From assembly GCA_905331475.1 (NCBI GenBank), contig CAJNYU010001305.1, forward strand, positions 248,001 to 312,000: a stretch of DNA of 64,000 bases. The letters are read 5' to 3'. A program made the position numbers and the translations under genes. The notes below the pieces were generated by a model that was not told the DNA's origin, did not search any database, and saw only the letters and a list, made by a program, of their open reading frames with translations. This DNA comes from Rotaria socialis. Taxonomy: Eukaryota; Rotifera; Eurotatoria; Philodinida; Philodinidae. Below are positions 17,271-29,082 of this stretch, in pieces. Each line of letters begins with the position of its first letter. Within the stretch, counting starts at the first letter, position 1.

Positions 17271-19276
17271 TTATGTTTTGTTATTAAACATAATAAAATT
17301 ATACAAATGAGTATTTAATTGACCTCCGAATTCAAGAGATGAAAGACGTTTAAAACCGTCGTTGAATGAATTGAAAAAATAACGACGAAGAGTTAAACGA
17401 CAAAGTTCTTTTAATGAACGAGATTCACCTAATAAAGTACTTCAATCAATGCTGATTGATAATAAATTCATGACTTACAAATCCATCTTTGAAATATTCG
17501 TGGATCAATATCTGCAATACAAAAAATATCACAGCTAAATTGTAGACGAGGTTCATGCAGTAGAATTCCATCTGGTTCACAACGTATTGCATATAATCTG
17601 AACTGAGCTTCAATATTGCCTCCTAAATATTATTCGTATCTATCTGCAACACTTTATTCTTCAGTCAGTATTACCATGATCATACATTAGTTGTATAAAA
17701 TGTTTTCGTCCTTTTGTACCCATACCAAATAACTGTGTATTGAATGAACGCAGTGTATTTCGATCAAGACTTAATACTGGTTTAGCACCAAGTTCTAGTA
17801 GAATTTTGAATGCATCAAAATATCCTCGAATAAATGCTTCAGAGAGTGGTGAGAGATAGAACATTGATTCTAATCCATTGACTGATGCACCATATTTGTG
17901 AAGTAACTATGTATATTGAAAAATGTTGATAATGTGCAACTATAGAAAAAAAAAGGAATCCAAAACAAAAAAACGTACTTCAATCATTTCTGGATCGTCA
18001 TTGAGTACGGCAATATCAATTGGTCGAGAACCATATATATCTCTCTCAGGAATAGTTGAATTGGTACCTACCAAAAAAATGTTCGACATACACGAACCAC
18101 CCAAATAGTCGTTCACTAGTCTTGTTGTGTGGACTATTATTGGTAGAAAATCTCCGCCTTCAACGCCAGACAGAGATTATCTCAATATATAGATTTATTG
18201 ATGGTTACACCGTTAGTCAGTGAAACTTCTGCAAAAGCACTTACTGAATTCTAATTAAAATTTCTTCCTAAAAATCCATGTCCATATTCTCAGTGACTAA
18301 TTTTAGGTCTGCATTTCTAATACTGATGACAACATAAAGTTTTAGTATGTGTTGGTTGAAATCATATACGTTTAGTTTATTTTGAAAGCTTCAATATATT
18401 GGTGATCTTAATACGAAAATGAGTATCTTTCTTATGTCCATAGGCCGATACTTGGATTGTGACTCAATCGACTGACTATTGAAATATCTTTTGAACGTTG
18501 AAATATGAGATTCTCTATCTTGTTTGTATCAAAAATAACTCATGAACAGAGACTGTCGAGCCACCCCTTGAATATTTTATACTCTACTATTTATTTAATC
18601 TACCTGCTTCTAACAGAAGTCGACTGACTCGTGTCCATTGTCGTCGAATAGCAATATGCAATGGACGCATTTCATAAATGCCATTGCCATTTGATGAAGC
18701 GCCACGTTTTAAAAGAATTTGACAAATATCAAATGCTATCAATTCATCATACGGTGGAGTGAACATATTATTTTCTTGTTCAGTTTCATTTATAGAAGAA
18801 TCTTCTCGACCTAATTTAATTCAACAATATTAGAACAAGCAATCAATTAGGGAAAGCAAACGAGTGTTTTTCTCAATTTATTGATATAGTTCACAATATG
18901 CCATGCAAGGTAAAATATTTGTAGAACAAAAACTCTACGGACCGAATGAATAGTGGTCAACACCATGCACACTCACCACCAAGAATATTAATATGCATCA
19001 ATGTTAAACCAGTACAAGATGTTTGATTAATATCATCTTCATCATCAAAAATCGAATTACGAAAATGTTCATCAATTTTATTTTGATCGCCTATGTTCTC
19101 TTGTAAGTCAATCAAGAACTGTAGCAAATATTTTTCGCAAGGATTTCGCTTTGTAATCTTTTTGTTTAAAACTAAAACAGGACTTTGTTTTGACCCTTTT
19201 TCATTTCAAACTATAACTTACAAATACGAGAACATATTGAGCATCTATTTTGTTGTGGATATATCTCTGTATTCAT
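17271..19276 (-). CDS. Ankyrin-repeat and SOCS-box protein (ASB-like, spliced)
   Basis: Exons read on the minus strand. The first, 19276-19222 (MNTEIYPQQNRCSICSRI), has donor GTAAGT. Next comes an acidic exon ending LTLMHINILG. Ankyrin-repeat exons follow (CQILLKRGASSNGNG, MRPLHIAIRRQWTRVSRLLL, GSRPIDIAVLNDDPEMIE, LLHKYGASVNG, FDAFKILLELGAKPVL), then FQRWIC. The last exon holds SRSLKELCRLTLRRYF, a match to the SOCS box (SLKxLCRxxIR). In ASB proteins the SOCS box binds Elongin B/C and Cullin-5, making a substrate receptor of an E3 ubiquitin ligase, with ankyrin repeats choosing the substrate. The substrate is not predictable. The gene follows RPL29 in the same orientation, 159 bp after its stop, with a pyrimidine-rich TTTCTTTCTTTTAAG acceptor about 23 bases before the ATG. 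Confidence 0.82.
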
Positions 19277-19435
19277 TTTCTTTTATCTACAAATCGACTT
19301 AAAAGAAAGAAACAAGCGTTGTTCTTGTAGATGGTTTTTTTATTATTTTTATCATATTCTTTTCTTTCAAACGTGCTTTAACATGATCATTAAAGGAATG
19401 ATATGTTCATACACAAAATCAAAACAACTGAACAT
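19277..19435 (-). promoter_or_regulatory. Intercistronic spacer RPL29 to ASB with acceptor-like site
   Basis: The spacer is 159 bp on the minus strand. Close to the downstream ATG it carries a pyrimidine-rich tract ending in AAG (GTTTCTTTCTTTTAAG at about 19299-19315), the form expected for a trans-splice acceptor. The role is inferred from position and sequence. Confidence 0.5.
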
Positions 19436-20017
19436 TTATTTTTTAGCAGCTGTTGTTGTTGCTTTAGCAGTTGTTGTTGTTGCTGCTTTAGCAGTTGTTG
19501 TTGTTGCTTTAGCAGTTGTAGCTGGTTTGACGGATTTCTTTTTTGGATGTGTACGTTTGGTACGTTTCTTTGTTACAGCGTTTGTCGATTCACCAGGAAA
19601 ATATTTGGCGACATTTTTCAATAATGATGCAAGTGACCATGATGATGATTTCTTGACTTCAACTTGACGAGCAACTCGTTTAACTACTTTCCCTGCTGAA
19701 GCAGTACCACTGGCTATTTTGGCTTTTCGTACTTTAAGTAAATTTTTACGTGCAACATGATTGTGATGTTTAGTAAATTTTAAATTACGAACATATTTTG
19801 GATCAACCTAAAGTTAAATTTAAGTTCAAATGAAACTTTTCTTTTTCGATGCACATACTCCGCTTAAGGATGGAAATCGTTGCGATTGTGGTCGCTTGAT
19901 TCCATTACGATGATCCTTTTTATCTATTTAATAAAAAAAATAATATATAATTGAGTTTTTGTGACATTTCAATTCTATACTCTGATTATGATTGGTATGG
20001 TTTTTGCTTTTAGCCAT
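19436..20017 (-). CDS. RPL29: 60S ribosomal protein L29 (eL29, spliced)
   Basis: Starts at the ATG at 20017 with MAKSKNHTNHNQ, the hallmark N-terminus of eL29, then after a ~60-bp intron continues DHRNGIKRPQSQRFPSL. A second intron (19863-19809 region) precedes GVDPKYVRNLKFTKHHNHVA and KNLLKVRKAK, all typical of eL29 in the large ribosomal subunit. The protein then has an extra C-terminal extension: a lysine-rich linker (KKRTKRTHPKKK) and an Ala/Thr/Lys tail made of repeated AKATTT-like units, encoded by a simple GTTGTT/GCTTTAGCA repeat. Such basic tails occur in animal L29. It is the middle gene of a probable DENR-RPL29-ASB unit. Confidence 0.95.
19440..19530 (-). repeat. Coding simple repeat, Ala/Thr/Lys tail of RPL29
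   Basis: A tandem array of short GTTGTT and GCTTTAGCAG units encodes the AKATTT-type tail. The opposite strand of this array is also open, giving spurious valine/alanine or cysteine-rich frames that should not be annotated. Confidence 0.8.
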
Positions 20018-20173
20018 TGGTTTGGTTTAGTAACTTAAAATGAAAAGCTATGAATAACAAGAAATATCTAAAATCAAATAAGAAATATGTGTACAATGTT
20101 GCACGAAAAGTCAAGAACATAAATAACAACAATATTTCGTCTCATCGTACAACAAAAATACAACAATTTATAT
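20018..20173 (-). promoter_or_regulatory. Intercistronic spacer DENR to RPL29
   Basis: A 156-bp spacer between the DENR stop and the RPL29 start. On the minus strand it contains CTTATTTGATTTTAG and a second AAG nearer the ATG, both possible acceptors, and a CTAAACCAAACC leader before the ATG. Co-transcription with DENR is inferred. Confidence 0.45.
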
Positions 20174-20984
20174 TCAAGATTTATCTTCAATTAATTCAGG
20201 ATTAATCTAAACAATAAATAGCAAAAGAAGAATTTTGCTTTTTAATAAATCAAAAAAACAGTTCAAATACCTGATTCCATTTTTCTGGCAGCAAATCAAT
20301 AAGTTCACTAACAACATCACCTTGTATTGTTAATTCATCATCGCCCGACTTCGAACAACCACATGAAAACTTTTGTGCAAAAAACTTCCGTGCTAATTCT
20401 ATATCAACTTCTAGAAATAGATAATTAGATATTAGTTGAACGAAGAGAATAAATTTCTCTACGTACCATTAGAAGCGAGACCTTGAACAATAGTGACAAA
20501 TTTATTTCCTTTTCTTTGCTGTTTATTAAGTATAATTTTTTGAGCTTCACTTTTCTTCTTTCCTTTTGGCATGCCTTTACCGCCGCGAGTTTGTCTTTTC
20601 TTTTCACCGCCCTTATCATCTCCAGAACCTGAAGCTTGCATTTGATTTAATAAATCTGGTAATGTTCGTTCAAGCCATTCACGACATCGTTCAGGGTCTA
20701 AAATCAGATTGGAACAAAAAGAAAATAAACTTAGTCGAAACTAGTACAAGATTTCAATTAATTACCAGGTCCATATTCGCAATATTCGAGTGGCAGAGTA
20801 CATTCTGTAGGATATATTGAACGAATAAGTAATTCATTACAATCGAAAGAATAAGAAACTGACCGCCGCAATATTGTGTATTTAGTGGATAACGAACATC
20901 AGATCTTGGGCCTGGATAATTGATTGGAACGGAAACTGGAGCATTGGTATTAGAGTCTACATCTTCACTAGAAGCTTCGGCCAT
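20174..20984 (-). CDS. DENR: DENR (density-regulated protein), SUI1-domain translation factor (spliced)
   Basis: Begins MAEASSEDVDSNTNAP, then YPLNTQYCG|ECTLPLEYCEYGP, the Cys-containing N-terminal motif of DENR that binds MCT-1. DPERCREWLERTLPDLL follows, then a Lys-rich linker (GGEKKRQTRGGKG, GKKKSEAQK). The SUI1 fold comprises KFVTIVQGLASN, EVDIELARKFFAQKFSCG and GDDELTIQGDVVSELIDLLP. A last short exon reads INPELIEDKS. At about 190 residues it matches the family length. DENR with MCT-1 promotes reinitiation and recycling of 40S subunits after translation termination. Introns are about 50-70 bp. It is the first gene of a same-strand group with RPL29, another translation component. Confidence 0.95.
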
Positions 20985-21526
20985 ATTCGATAGATACTAG
21001 AAAGACAAAGCTTCGAATACAATGGTTGTATGGATGTTTACTATTGTTTTTTTTTCTCGAAATAGTGGATCCGACAAAAAACATGGAAGATGGAGGAAAT
21101 TGAGTCAAACGTTATGATTGGTTTAATATAACGTTCTTTTTGATATGACATGGTGGTAAATTAGCAACGACATCTTTTGATAATATGACGCAGATCAGTC
21201 TATTATATAGGTATCCATTCATTTTCATGTTGAAAAAATTTTTAAAACTATTTTTAAAATAATGTAATTTAAATTTAATCAATTGCATTTTAAAATGCAT
21301 GTAAGCAAGTTCTTCATAATTCAAACGTATTCGGGTATTGCTCAGAAAAATGAGGAAGAATTTTATCACGTTCAAAAGTTAAATTAGAATTGTCTTGCAA
21401 TTTTTTGTGCTCACATTTGCATCAATAAAATACAATGCTGAAGATCAATAAATATCCGAAACTGAAAAATGCATAGCATTGCACTCTATACTACTATAAT
21501 TACAAGAAACTTAGAATTTCCGACTA
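20985..21526. other. Intergenic, upstream of DENR
   Basis: AT-rich. The part nearest 20985 should hold the DENR promoter. The open frame around 21.1-21.4 kb on the minus strand is low-complexity and not convincing. Confidence 0.4.
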
Positions 21527-21787
21527 ATCCCAGGTCAATGATTCCGGAGAGCGGATACTGCGGGAAAACCTACCATATCCTGTAGGAAAACACTGGAAAT
21601 CGCGAGAATCGGAAGCAGTATTCCGACCGGAAATTTTCGGTTGTTTTCCGGTGATTTTCCAATCGATTCCCGCCTGTAAGCAGAGGAAATCGCTTGAAAT
21701 TCACAGGAAAAAATGTTCGACCGGAATACTGCTTCCACGTTCTAGTGATGTCCGGTGTTTTCCTGCCGTACGAGTTCGACCTGGGAT
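21527..21787. mobile_element. GC-rich inverted-repeat (MITE-like) element
   Basis: A 261-bp block clearly richer in G+C than its surroundings. Its ends are inverted copies of ATCCCAGGTC (21527-21536 and 21778-21787). A second, longer pair of inverted arms lies inside: TAGGAAAACACTGG...GGAAGCAGTATTCCG (21583-21626) and its imperfect complement ending ...GGTGTTTTCCT (21719-21764). There is no coding potential. Structure and size fit a non-autonomous DNA transposon. No target-site duplication is obvious. Confidence 0.65.
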
Positions 21788-22574
21788 GCCTAAGTTGGAA
21801 AGAGGATAAAATTAACATGTGTTACTTTTTCGTGTTGAAAATATCACGTAGAACATGCAAATATGATAAATTTTTCTAAATATTTAGTCTTGGAAAGTGT
21901 CTCTATCTGAATAGCTAGCACTGAATAAAGAGATGTCAAAAAGAGGTTTTTTGTCGACATTTATCTTCAGACTATAAAAAGTTTTACAAAACGTTGAAAT
22001 CTTTTGGTAATGTATAACTAGAACCAACTCTTTCCAAATTGATAATAATGACCAAAATTATAAGATACGATCAATCGTCAATGTCTTAGTGATTACCATA
22101 TTTTGATATTTGAATATTTCAAGAGTATCATTTTCTTTCTACATACTATTTCAATCAATATAAAAATCTATGTATCTTCAAATACATAAATCAATCCATA
22201 TGAATCGTTCAGTAATTATATTTTTTATGTCTAATCAATTATTTGATTCTATCATTATTCCTTTTCTTTTCTCTATGCTCTACGACTAATCATTAAAACT
22301 TGAGAGCGAAACAAACTGATGAGGTCTAGTCAAATTTCAAAAGAAACTAGATAGCACAATCCTTGTAATATTTTGCTCTTGCCACTTGTTAATTTTTTCA
22401 TTTTTTCATCAAGGATAAAAGAAAAAGAAATTCCAATTTTAATGATTATTGTATTCATTTTCTATGGTATATATATATATAGCTATCGAAAGCTGAAAGT
22501 ATTTCTTTAAACATATGCAAAAAAACATGTGTATTTTTCAATGATTTGTTCGAACTTGTTCTTTTTACTATAAT
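21788..22574. other. Intergenic, 3' of the PDZ gene
   Basis: AT-rich, with a short (TA)n run near 22469-22482. No exon was recognised. Confidence 0.45.
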
Positions 22575-24967
22575 TCATTGATAAAGTTGATCAATATGTG
22601 ATTTAAATTCTTCATAAGCATTATTTGTAATAACATCAAAATCTAATGTATCAGTCTGTAAGCCATGTTGTATAAGTTGTAAGACAACAGTATAATCTTC
22701 ATCAATGACTGGTGTACCATTAATGCACAAAATTCGATCATTTTCTTTCAATCCAGCGTGTTTACCTGGAGACAATTCTTCAACTTGATGAATAAAATGT
22801 TCACGATGTGTTTCCATATCTGTACTAACATAAATACCTAAGCCATTATAAGAATTTGATCGCTGAAGAGTACAATGTCGAGAGGAATTTTCCGAAGATG
22901 ATGAAGCATAAATAGATTCAGATTGGTATGCTGAAAAAATTGATTAAGGTAACAAAACAAAAAGTAATCATATTATATTTCATACTGGATGTTTGATCAT
23001 TACTAGTACGTGATAGATCATCAATGGACTGAAATTTTATTCGTCGAATATTACTTGTTAATATTTGTTGTTCTGCTGGACTTGTGTCTAAATTTTCAAA
23101 ATTATGCTTTGTTTTTTCAATTTTTTGATATTTTCGTTCATTTTGACTAGTACAGTTGTCGTGTTTTATTTGTTCGTATTCATTTTGAGGAATAAATGGT
23201 AACCATGTTGTTACTGTTGACATTGGATCTCTATTTTCATATGATTCAAAATTAATTTCGATTGGAACAAATTTTTGATCTAATAATAATAAGAAAAAAA
23301 CACTGATTTGAAAATATAGTCATACATAATTTCTACTTGTAATTTCTTCTTGTTGATTTTGATATCGTGGATCGATTTGATAAGTAACTTCATAACATTC
23401 AGTAAATGTTTCTTCATCGGAATGAATAATAGTAGATGAATGTTGTCCTATTCGATTATTATCATTTTGCATTTGTTCAATATCGATTTGATTATTTGTT
23501 ATAGAGTCGGTTTCTTTATTAAAAAGTTGTTCACCAGGTAAAGGGCGATCGGTTCCAGTTGTTAAATTAGACGTTCCAACACGAATAACACTTATATCAG
23601 GCTGAAGAATACTTGTTTGTATGCGAAATGGTCGATGAGGTTTTGGTGAAACTTCATGAATAATTGATGCTGTTTGTTTCTTATCAAAATCATATGAAAT
23701 TCCAGTTGACGTTGGAAATAAGATTGATGCTATTTGCTCTGATAAGGATACTTCTTCGGTATCATTATCTGTTGTAGAATTTTGTTTATCAGGTAACATA
23801 GCAGAAATCGTACTATAACGATGAGTTGACAATGAGTCAGCATCGATAGATGATAATGGAATATCAGAAATAAGTTGAGCTATGGCTGCCAACTGTTGAT
23901 CTACTATAATGATGAAATTTAAGCGTTTTTTTTTAAATTTTTTCTTTCCAAATTCTGATTACTTAACTATACCTTCATAGTTTAATTCAATTGACTTATT
24001 TTGTTGTTCGTTATCAACAATTCGTTCTATTCTATTTATTTGTCTAATCGAACCATTTTTTTCGATCAATGGTTCGATAAATGATGTTTTTTTGGGTGAA
24101 TGACCTTTGCTAACATCAGAATAATGTGTTGTTATTATTGCCGATGGTATTTTTCGATTATTTTGATGATCGATTTGTGTATCGATAGAAATTGGTGGTG
24201 GTGATAATGATGATTGATTTTTTATTTTAAGATGTTTTCCTTTAATAAATAATATTTTTGGTGCAATTAATTTTGGTCTCGATGATGTTGTTGAATTTTC
24301 ATGTTCTGTAGATTTTTTCGATGTTATTGGTAAATCAAGTTTTTCTTTCATTACTTCAACATCAGGAAGCGTTGGCGGAATATTTATTTCATCAATAGTA
24401 GATGATCGTTTCGACTTACAATTATAGGCAAATGCTCGACTTAAACTGCGTAAACCGGTAGCTAAACGATTTGTACTTGTTACTCCTCTTGTTTGACTTA
24501 AATTTGACTTATTCACATTATTCGTAGTATTTGACAAATCAAGACTATTGAATTGATTAGTACTACTGAGAATAGGACATATAGGAGCACGTCGTTTAAC
24601 TATAGTTGACTGTTTATTATCAGTACTATATGACGGAAGTGATAAATATTGAAAATTTGGTACACGAATAATTAAATCCGACGTATTCTCATCATCAATA
24701 TGTTGTTCAATACGAACAATAGATCCATGATAGACAGGCATTGAAGAAGTACTATCAATGTTCGATGATTGATCAATATCTGTTCGATTGACTTTGTCAA
24801 TGACAGGTGATGATGACGATGATGATAATAATGGTGTTCTGACTGTAATATCAGGAATCATGAGCTGTAATTAAAAGAAATTTAATAGCTAATCTCTTTT
24901 TAGTTTTAAATATAAAGATATAACTTACAATCATCGATACAGTACGATTGTGAAATATAGCAGCCAT
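22575..24967 (-). CDS. PDZ-domain protein with long disordered N-terminus (copy A)
   Basis: First exon MAAIFHNRTVSMI from the ATG at 24967. A large exon to about 23975 follows (LMIPDITVRTPLLSSS, rich in Ser/Thr/Pro/Asn). Next is an exon with AAIAQLISDIPLSSIDADSL, DISVIRVGTSNL and ECYEVTYQIDPRYQNQ, then one with TTWLPFIPQNEYEQIK. The final exon holds the PDZ domain: HCTLQRSNSYNGLGIYVSTD (carboxylate-binding GLG loop), REHFIHQVEELSPGKHAGLK and NDRILCINGTPV, ending DQLYQ. The donor near 23325 is uncertain; GTAGAA keeps the frame. PDZ domains bind C-terminal peptides of membrane proteins, so a submembrane scaffold is plausible, but the partner is unknown. It is paralogous to the next gene upstream, sharing the DISVI, YEV[TS]Y and PDZ blocks. 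Confidence 0.75.
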
Positions 24968-25556
24968 CTTACTAGTCACGATAGCTAGGTATCGAACGAA
25001 GAAAGAAATCAAGAGCAGGAACAACAACAAAAGCTACTGTCTGCTACAATGCACGCTCACACAATAATTGTTTCGCGGGATAGTAAATGATGACAATTAG
25101 TTCTTCTCGTTTTCTCGTTATCAATCATTAGCATCTGCTCTCTTCTTGTTCTTTGGATCTTCTTTCGTTCTTTTTGTTTTAGTTTTACCTTCAAAATGAT
25201 CTATACGTAGCTATGAGAGATACTTAAAATGAAGAGAAACTATATTGCCATTTAGATATTTACATATTTTCGAACAAGAACAAAACGCTTGAATCTATGC
25301 ATTTATGTGAAATCAATTTTGGATAACATATGAATAGAATAGAATAGAATAAAATATCAAACAAAAACATATTATTGATTTTTTTCTTCCTATTACTAAT
25401 TTAAAAGAATAATATATTTTCTAATTTTTATCAATAAAAGAAAAGATTCTTCTCTATTTTAATTTGTACATGGATTAAAAAACAAAGAACAAGATATAAA
25501 CTCTTAGAACAATAAGAAATAAATGTTTAAATGAAAAAAAAAAGAAATTTTCTTGT
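24968..25556. other. Spacer between the two PDZ paralogues
   Basis: A 589-bp spacer holding the 3' flank of copy B and presumably the promoter of copy A. A short AATAG run occurs near 25333-25350. Too long and without an obvious acceptor to argue for an operon. Confidence 0.45.
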
Positions 25557-28500
25557 TCATATAAAGTCCAGTTCGTGCATGACAGAAAACTGAAGGTTAT
25601 CATTATTTAAGCCTTGTTTAATAAGTATGAGAACATTGTTAAAATCAGCATTCTCAACATTAACACCGTTGATACTAATAATACGATCATTTGGACGTAA
25701 GCCAGCTTTGTGACCAGGAGAATTGGGTTCGACTTCACGAATAAAATGATTTGCACGTGTTTCAGTATCAGTGGAAATTAATATTCCAAGACCATCATAA
25801 GAATCTGTACGTTTTAAAGTACAAGTATATGGAATTTGTTTAGAGTTTTCGACAGGAGCCGCTTTTAAAAGAAACTCTAAATATACAAAAAGAAGAGTTT
25901 TTAAATTGATTTTTTATTCGGGGCAAAAAAAAACGAATTGTAGAAACATCAAATATCAAACCGTAAGTATTTTGCTATACATTACAAGCTTTATTACCCT
26001 GTGCATATTCATTAGACATAAATGAACGAGACGACTGTTCATAAGTTTGGCCTCGTTCGGGTATGGGCGATGATTGTATTATTGCTATTGGATTTGAAGA
26101 AACCAAATTGTTAATACCACCAATACCATCTATTGAAATGAAAGAAAATTAATGAAAAGAAAAAGAATATGTTTTTATTTCTCTATCTTACGAGAATATT
26201 GGTTTGCCGATTGCGATTCATGATAATATTTTTTTGCTGCATATGTAGATTGATTTTGATCATCATATACATATGATACTTCATATCTTTCTTCTTCCAT
26301 TTCTTGGTCATTATCATCAAGTATTTGCTGTTGTTTTTCATAAAGATTTTGTTCATGAGCTCGTGGGCTGTACCGATATTCATCAAAATTATTTTTCTTT
26401 TCTGGTGGTACAACTTGATGCTCATATTCATCTTTTCTTTTTTCACTTGTACGTTCAGCTTCAACAAACGAATATGGTTTTTTATACATATCCGGACGAT
26501 TATCATTAGTGTTAATATCTTGAGAACTCCATGTTCGAATTTCACCACAGCCAACATGTTTCCTGTCTCGAGTATAGATTGTTTTTGAACTACGATAAGT
26601 TCCAGGAGGTTCAGGAGACTCATATCGTAATGGTCGCACTGGAGATGGAGATGGTACACCGCGTAAGTCATCAGCATCTAGTTGAATCACACTGATATCG
26701 ACTGAAACAATAGGTTGTTGTGGAGACATTGGTCGAATATAACCGTCATAACGTTGAAGATTAGAAGTTGATGTTGATGTATCTTTCGCTGTCGTATGTG
26801 TCCATGGTTCATTTTGGCCATATTCATTCAATGTAGTAGTTGATGTCTCGAAACGTCGTGTTCGTTTAGGAGTTGTTGTTGTTGTTGTTATAGGCGGAAT
26901 TTCACGATGATAGATAGGCGCAGGGCGCATATGATGCCAAACAATAGCACTCAATCCGGGATATTTGTTTGCTGTGAAAAAGAAAAAGAAAAATTTTTAA
27001 GATTTATATGCAATTTACCATTGCTTACAGGTGTTTTTAGATGGTTTGAATGAATTAAAACCATTATCCGGAATAATTTCAGCATCAGGTAAGGATCCAT
27101 ATGTACTAGACCATGCTCGATTTGGTTGTACAGGATTTATTCTTACCAGATTACTAATAGTTGATGATGATCCATTTATTTCATCAGCACGCGATTGCGA
27201 TTTTGTACGTTTCGTTTTTTTCTTATTTGGTGTACTGCCAAGACTTATCGAAGGAGCATTCAATTTCGGAGCATCGTTATCTTTCGATGTTGATCTTGCC
27301 GCACGTGTATCCATATTAATATTATTATTATTATTATATGTTGATGGGGGCCGAGATGATGTTTGAGGGAAAACGGGAGGTTTTTCAGCTAATCTTGGAG
27401 TGCTCATCAATGGTGGAGTATCCCCTACTTTACGTTTTCGTTGAGGTGTATGCATAACTTCAACGTCTGCCAATGGAATTTTAATTGATGGCAGTACACT
27501 ATCGTTTTGATAGCGATACTCACTATTTGAATTTGGTAAACGTTGACGATTCATTGGTGGCGAAGGACTACGGTTAGATGTATATGTTGAAGGTATAAAA
27601 ACGTCGACATCAGGTGCAACTACCTTTAACGAAAAATAAAAATAAAAATAATAACATTAAGTCAAATATGATCTTGATTGGGTGTTTTTTTTCGATTCCC
27701 TCCTATCTTTTATTCTTTTGTCAAGAAAATGGAATAGACAAATGATAAGAAGGAAAGAAAAAGGTATTTCATTTACAACTTCCCCTTCAAGTCTAATGTA
27801 TTTTTTAGATCTGCACTAAATAAACAGCTTTTTCATCATAACCATATAAATATATGTATATGTATATATAGTTATCAAGTGTTTTTTAACGTGTAAGCAA
27901 TTTCGTTCGTTTCTTTTCTTTCATCAGACGCTTATTCGAACAAATGTCATGTTGAAATGCCAATACAAAAGATTCGAAAGACAACGACAAATAAAGTGCA
28001 AATAAGACACACGCGCATGCGCATATACATTCGGCATTCGATAGCAATCAATATTGAAAGATTAGGTAGACGATCGATTGATGTTGATTGTTGTTGTTAT
28101 TGCTATTGTTATTCTAATAGCAATACAAATTATTCACTGATTTGATGGAAGAATGTAGGCAAAATATTTCGACAAACAAAACAAAATAGAAACGATTTAT
28201 TTGTTAATGAGCTTACTTGTTGATATTGTCGAGTTTCATCTACCACTGTATAATTACGAGGCTCTATTGTTGTTTTACCATCGTAATTTGTTGATGTTTG
28301 TATTCCTTCATAACTGCCATGTACAAGTTCTGGAGTTCGAGGAACAAAATTTTGACCATATATTGCTGTTCGATTATCTTGAACATAGATTGGACTTGAT
28401 ATTTCCATAGATGTTGCTGGAGTTTGTTTTGTCTTTCGGCCATCTTTTGTCTTTTTTTTGTTAGTTGTAGATGTACTTGTCGTTGCTGCTACTTTCGCTT

Positions 28501-28780
28501 TCTTTTTGCTGAATGGCCAGTGGACCGTTGGTGCTTGTAGGCCGGGTGCTTCAGGCGATGGCGAAGTTTGACGCACCGGTTTTGTTACCGGACGTCTATC
28601 GTTACTAGCTGAACGATTTGGTGATGTAGAATCCTTACGAAATAAATTTCGAAGTTTATCACTTAAGCTACGTCGATTAGCAGCACGTTGTGAATTATTG
28701 CTAGTATCTTCGTTAGACATTGGTGTTCGACGTATTACACTAGGAGAATTAGTTTGTTGATTGAATATAGTTGCAGACAT
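25557..28780 (-). CDS. PDZ-domain protein with long disordered N-terminus (copy B)
   Basis: Starts at 28780 (MSATIFNQQTNSPSVIRRTP). The N-terminal exon is basic and Ser/Pro-rich (SLSDKLRNLFRKDSTSPNR, WPFSKKKAKV). After a ~570-bp intron comes VVAPDVDVFIPSTYTSNR and another basic low-complexity region (GSTPNKKKTKRTKSQSR). The next exon carries VSVDISVIQLDADDLRGV, YEVSYVYDDQNQ and a tyrosine-rich stretch. The last exon holds the PDZ domain: YTCTLKRTDSYDGLGILIST, NHFIREVEPNSPGHKAGLRP and NDRIISINGVNVE, ending MHELDFI. The domain is complete, with a GLG peptide-binding loop. The remainder is predicted disordered. It is a tandem paralogue of copy A in the same orientation. No orthologue outside this organism is recognised. 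Confidence 0.78.
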
Positions 28781-29057
28781 TTTCTTTAGTAAAATAACTC
28801 GATTTCACCTATCACAATAAATATAATAAGTGAAAGAATGATGAGTAAAAGATAGATTTATGATTATATGTTGCTTTACTCACACTTAAATGTGAGAGTA
28901 TATGAAAATCATATTATGCATATAGTAAGACACGCGAAGGCACTTTTCTTCTTCGAGGATAAGTGATTTGTCTGCATGGCGATGACAAACGACGCTAGTA
29001 TTTTTTTTTAAAGTTTTGCCTTGCACCGTTTGTCAAGAGACTTCGTCACATAACCCC

Positions 29058-29082
29058 TCCTCTCTCTCTCTCTCTCTCTCTT
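29058..29082. repeat. (CT)n microsatellite
   Basis: About twelve CT units about 280 bp upstream of the PDZ copy B start codon. Confidence 0.9.

Noticed and set aside
19383..19667. Plus-strand valine/alanine- and cysteine-rich ORFs
   Set aside because: These are antisense translations of the RPL29 tail repeat.
26183..26677. 164-residue minus-strand ORF and two plus-strand ORFs
   Set aside because: Alternate frames of the PDZ copy B exon, dominated by Met/Ile/Lys; no family features.
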